Assembly: GCA_964580435.1 (NCBI GenBank)
Contig: CAZOKP010000110.1
Location: 1 to 7,441 of the forward strand
Reading direction: 5' to 3'
From: CAZKEW01 sp964580435
GTDB lineage: Bacteria > Acidobacteriota > Aminicenantia > Aminicenantales > UBA8522
Length of the DNA stretch: 7,441 nt
A model generated the notes under the pieces. The model was given only the letters and a program-made list of their open reading frames with translations. It made no database searches and was not told the DNA's origin. Below are positions 5,690 through 7,441 of this stretch, piece after piece. Both the position numbers and the translations under genes were made by a program. Within the stretch, counting starts at the first letter, position 1, and each line of letters starts with the position of its first letter.

Positions 5690-5718
5690 ATCATATGGAG
5701 ATGCCGGGATAAATTCAA
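5690..5718 (-). promoter_or_regulatory. Candidate promoter of the GHKL ATPase gene
   Basis: On the minus strand TTGAAT (5718-5713) and TATGAT (5695-5690) are separated by 17 bp, matching 4/6 and 5/6 consensus positions. Transcription would start near 5683, giving a leader of about 50 nt. The promoter lies just downstream, in gene direction, of repeat R5, so the ATPase gene would carry its own promoter inside its cassette. Confidence 0.5.
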
Positions 5719-5744
5719 TAACTTTTGTGAATAAGAAATCAGAT

Positions 5745-5788
5745 CAGGGGTCAGGTCTTAACAATTAGCAAATCCGGGGCATCAGGAA
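5745..5788 (+). repeat. Boundary repeat fragment R5
   Basis: CAGGGGTCAGGTCTTAACAA (5745-5764) and the following bases form a variant of R1 at 511-555. CAAATCCGGGGCATCAGGAA (5769-5788) is identical to 536-555. The AGGGTCAGGTCT core recurs at 6495-6505. It lies in the roughly 200-bp gap between the GHKL ATPase start and the mazF stop, which otherwise contains the candidate ATPase promoter and no gene. Confidence 0.75.
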
Positions 5789-5847
5789 CAAAGCAAAGCG
5801 TCTTCTAAGATGATAAGGAACTTGACATTAAAGGCAGAACGCTGAAC

Positions 5848-6192
5848 CTATGTCAATAGTGTCAGCGACTTGGCCAGAACCTCGGCTGTTGTCTGTGGGG
5901 GTAAGGAACAGATCCATTCGGCCTTCCGAGCGCGCCAATCCATACTCTTGATCTGGTCGGATAAGATCACGCCGGCGGCAGGCAATCCCGGGGGGATTCG
6001 GACCTCAAACGGATAACCTTTTACCCGGCTCGTGATCGGACACAGGAGGGCCAGCCCGACCTTGGCATTATAGGCGTGAGGCGAGAGGATGACCGCCGTC
6101 CGTCGACCTGACTGTTCGTGGCCGGCTTGAGGATTCAAGGTGATCCAGACCACATCACCGCGCTGGGGAACGTATGGACGCGGATTCACCAT
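5848..6192 (-). CDS. mazF: MazF-family endoribonuclease toxin
   Basis: This is a 114-residue MazF/PemK toxin, a sequence-specific mRNA interferase. Family motifs are complete: RGDVVWITLNPQAGHEQSGRR (11-31) with the conserved loop and catalytic-region arginines, AVILSPHAYN (33-42), LLCPITSRVKGYPFEV (49-64) with the conserved Thr54-Ser-Arg, and GVILSDQIKSMDWRAR (74-89). The length is normal and the C-terminal helix ends in AKSLTLLT, so it looks intact. The ATG lies inside the end of mazE (7-bp overlap, ATGGTGA), giving tight translational coupling, with GAGGG about 9 nt upstream. No separate promoter is seen; it should be expressed from the mazE promoter and neutralised by direct MazE binding. 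Confidence 0.95.
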   Translation of the reverse strand: MVNPRPYVPQRGDVVWITLNPQAGHEQSGRRTAVILSPHAYNAKVGLALLCPITSRVKGYPFEVRIPPGLPAAGVILSDQIKSMDWRARKAEWICSLPPQTTAEVLAKSLTLLT

Positions 6193-6428
6193 GTCTCATC
6201 GCCCTCGGCGGATCCGGTCTCCCATTCGCGGTGGATGTTATCTTTGGTCACTTTTTCAAGGAGCTCTTCCAAACGCCATTTGGGCTCACGTTCGGGTGTC
6301 ACGACAAGCGCTCCTTCTTTGATCATCAACTGGATAGACGAATTCTGCCCCAGACCTAGCTCATCCGCGAACGATTTGGGGATACGAAGGGCCAGGCTGT
6401 TGCCCCATTTTTGGACTCGTCCTCTCAT
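6186..6428 (-). CDS. mazE: MazE-family antitoxin, AbrB-type
   Basis: This 80-residue protein has an N-terminal swapped-hairpin AbrB/MazE DNA-binding domain. KWGNSLALRIPKSFADELGL (7-26) is the hallmark, followed by a GALVVTPE strand (39-46). The acidic, tryptophan-containing tail (LEELLEKVTKDNIHREWETG, 53-72) is the part that wraps MazF in related complexes. The start at 6428 is well supported by GGAGGAG (6437-6431), 2 nt upstream at its nearest end. It represses its own promoter in related systems, and the palindrome at 6441-6463 is the obvious target. The gene lies immediately upstream of mazF and overlaps it by 7 bp. Confidence 0.95.
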   Translation of the reverse strand: MRGRVQKWGNSLALRIPKSFADELGLGQNSSIQLMIKEGALVVTPEREPKWRLEELLEKVTKDNIHREWETGSAEGDETW

Positions 6429-6440
6429 TTCTCCTCCAAG

Positions 6441-6483
6441 ATGTATCTACAAAGAAGATACATTTTGAGGGGCCATCTGTCAA
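6441..6483 (-). promoter_or_regulatory. mazEF promoter with overlapping palindromic operator
   Basis: On the minus strand a consensus -35 TTGACA (6483-6478) is followed after 17 bp by TATCTT (6460-6455). A perfect palindrome with 8-bp arms, ATGTATCT (6441-6448) and AGATACAT (6456-6463), and a 7-nt spacer covers the -10 and the probable transcription start near 6448. MazE dimers, or MazE-MazF complexes, bound here would directly exclude polymerase. The leader to the ATG at 6428 is about 20 nt and contains the Shine-Dalgarno. Confidence 0.75.
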
Positions 6484-6492
6484 GACCTTGAA

Positions 6493-6520
6493 TAGGGTCA
6501 GGTCTCAATAATTAACAAAT
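6493..6520 (+). repeat. Boundary repeat fragment R6
   Basis: TAGGGTCAGGTCTC continues into GGTCTCAATAATTAACAAAT (6501-6520), which is identical to 521-540 in R1; the AGGGTCAGGTCT part matches R5. The match to R1 stops at 6520, and the ATPase stop codon follows at 6530. It sits just upstream of the mazE -35, at the junction between the mazEF cassette and the ATPase gene. Confidence 0.75.
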
Positions 6521-6527
6521 ATTGATA

Positions 6528-7441
6528 TTAAATCATGAATCCGTAGATGGTATTTTCCAGGTCCGTAAAGTTTCTGGACACAATGCTAAAGGACTTCATC
6601 CCGAGTTCTTCGGCCACCCGTTTCAACTGACTGACATCTCTCTTCTGGGGAGTCATTTTTGCCTCGAAGGCATGCGCTTGGTCCAACAAGAAATCGATTT
6701 CCGCTCCATTCTTCCTTTCATAGTAGGCAATCTCCCCTTTCGGCCGGAGATTCTGGTAAATCGAATTTTCGAAAATTCTCCCCTCGTCCAGGTTCGCCAG
6801 GCGATTGGCCAGGCCTGTGTCGCAGAGATAGAGCTTGGGACTTCTTCTAATCTCGGAGTTTTTGCTTCTCGCATACGGCCTGATCAGCTTGATAAAAAAA
6901 GTTCCCTCGAGGAAGGAAAGATATTCATACAACGTCGGCCGGGTGATGCCGAGTTCCTTCGAGATCTTCTGAATGTCCAGCTTTGAGCCGATCCTCTGAG
7001 CCAGAAGGATAATCAAATCGCGGATCAATTCATTCTTACGGAAATCACCGAGCTGGAGAACATCCCACTGAAAATAGGAGGTGAAAATGTCGTCGAGGGC
7101 CCGCGTTTTTTCCAGCATGCTCGTTTTCAAGACAACACCCGGAAATCCTCCGAAGCGAACATATTCGTCATACAGGGGAGAGATCGATTCGAAAACGGGG
7201 CGCGCGAGGTCGCGGGGATTTTCTGGGATTCTCAATGTGCTGTCCTTAAAAACCAGGAATTCCCGGAAGGTCAAGGGGAAGAGTTCGAAAATATATTTTC
7301 TGCCCGATAGCGATTCGCTAAACAGGTTTTTGAGATAAAAGCTCGACGAGCCCGTCAGGAAAAACTTGGCCTGATAATGGTCGATGAGATATTTGATAAC
7401 CGAGGGCAGGTTCCGGACGAACTGAATCTCATCAAGAAAAA
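6528..7441 (-). CDS. AAA+ ATPase with DUF4143 C-terminal domain, 5' end outside window
   Basis: The minus-strand frame is open from the right edge to TAA at 6528 (303 visible residues; the codon at 7441-7440 is incomplete). The first visible residues, FLDEIQ, are the Walker B motif. Next come the sensor-type LTGSSS and the segment GRKYIFELFPLTFREF, both diagnostic of the AAA_14 family. The rest is DUF4143: FGGFPGVVL, a winged-helix-like region (LDIQKISKELGITRPTLYEY), YLCDTGLANRL, and YYERKNGAEIDFLL followed by FEAKMT. That E-x-D-F...E-A-K pattern resembles the PD-(D/E)xK nuclease fold. Such ATPases are common and scattered, and their role is poorly known. Walker A lies outside the window. TTG 7274 is internal, not the start. 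Confidence 0.9.
   Translation of the reverse strand, partial: FLDEIQFVRNLPSVIKYLIDHYQAKFFLTGSSSFYLKNLFSESLSGRKYIFELFPLTFREFLVFKDSTLRIPENPRDLARPVFESISPLYDEYVRFGGFPGVVLKTSMLEKTRALDDIFTSYFQWDVLQLGDFRKNELIRDLIILLAQRIGSKLDIQKISKELGITRPTLYEYLSFLEGTFFIKLIRPYARSKNSEIRRSPKLYLCDTGLANRLANLDEGRIFENSIYQNLRPKGEIAYYERKNGAEIDFLLDQAHAFEAKMTPQKRDVSQLKRVAEELGMKSFSIVSRNFTDLENTIYGFMI

Noticed and set aside
5822..5856. TTGACAT...ATGTCAA inverted repeat around the mazF stop codon, considered as a terminator
   Set aside because: The arms are only 7 bp with a 21-nt loop and no T-run follows, so it is unlikely to terminate transcription.
7272..7274. TTG as the start of the DUF4143 protein
   Set aside because: The frame continues upstream through FELFPLTFREF, LTGSSS and Walker B FLDEIQ to the window edge, so the true start lies outside.

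Overview
This 7.4 kb bacterial window is a dense stack of toxin-antitoxin (TA) and defence-type genes with almost no housekeeping content. Promoters look sigma70-like, and Shine-Dalgarno sites are strong at some genes (mazE, the Panacea antitoxin) and absent at others (the AbiE-like pair). Base composition changes abruptly: 2461-2520 is about 27% G+C, whereas 4561-4620 is 75% G+C. This suggests an accessory island assembled from several sources. Nothing fixes the taxon; an uncultured, metagenome-type Gram-negative lineage is only a guess.

Layout. A gene running off the left edge (1-53, minus) has a start resembling some Fic-family proteins, with a perfect 13-bp hairpin just upstream. About 490 bp (107-595) hold no intact gene, only a short protein remnant and a repeat fragment. 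An AbiE-like type IV TA pair follows on the minus strand (AbiEi-type regulator, then AbiEii-type nucleotidyltransferase, overlapping by 38 bp); its promoter region is studded with TGTTCAT elements. On the plus strand is a Panacea (DUF4065/SocA-like) antitoxin with an N-terminal XRE helix-turn-helix, followed with a 14-bp overlap by a RelE/ParE-like toxin, under a near-consensus promoter. Next is a G+C-rich, stand-alone GHKL (Hsp90/MutL/MORC-like) ATPase on the minus strand. Then comes a textbook minus-strand mazE-mazF operon with a palindrome over its -10 element. A minus-strand AAA+ ATPase with a DUF4143 C-terminus runs off the right edge, its Walker A end lying outside.

The most unusual feature is between the genes. 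Each of the five junctions separating these modules (511-595, 2741-2838, 4066-4137, 5745-5788, 6493-6520) carries a fragment of one mosaic repeat family. The Panacea pair is bracketed by a 31-nt direct repeat matching at 27 positions. The island therefore looks like a set of interchangeable toxin/defence cassettes joined at repeat fragments. That is inferred from the layout; no transposase or integrase gene is visible here.
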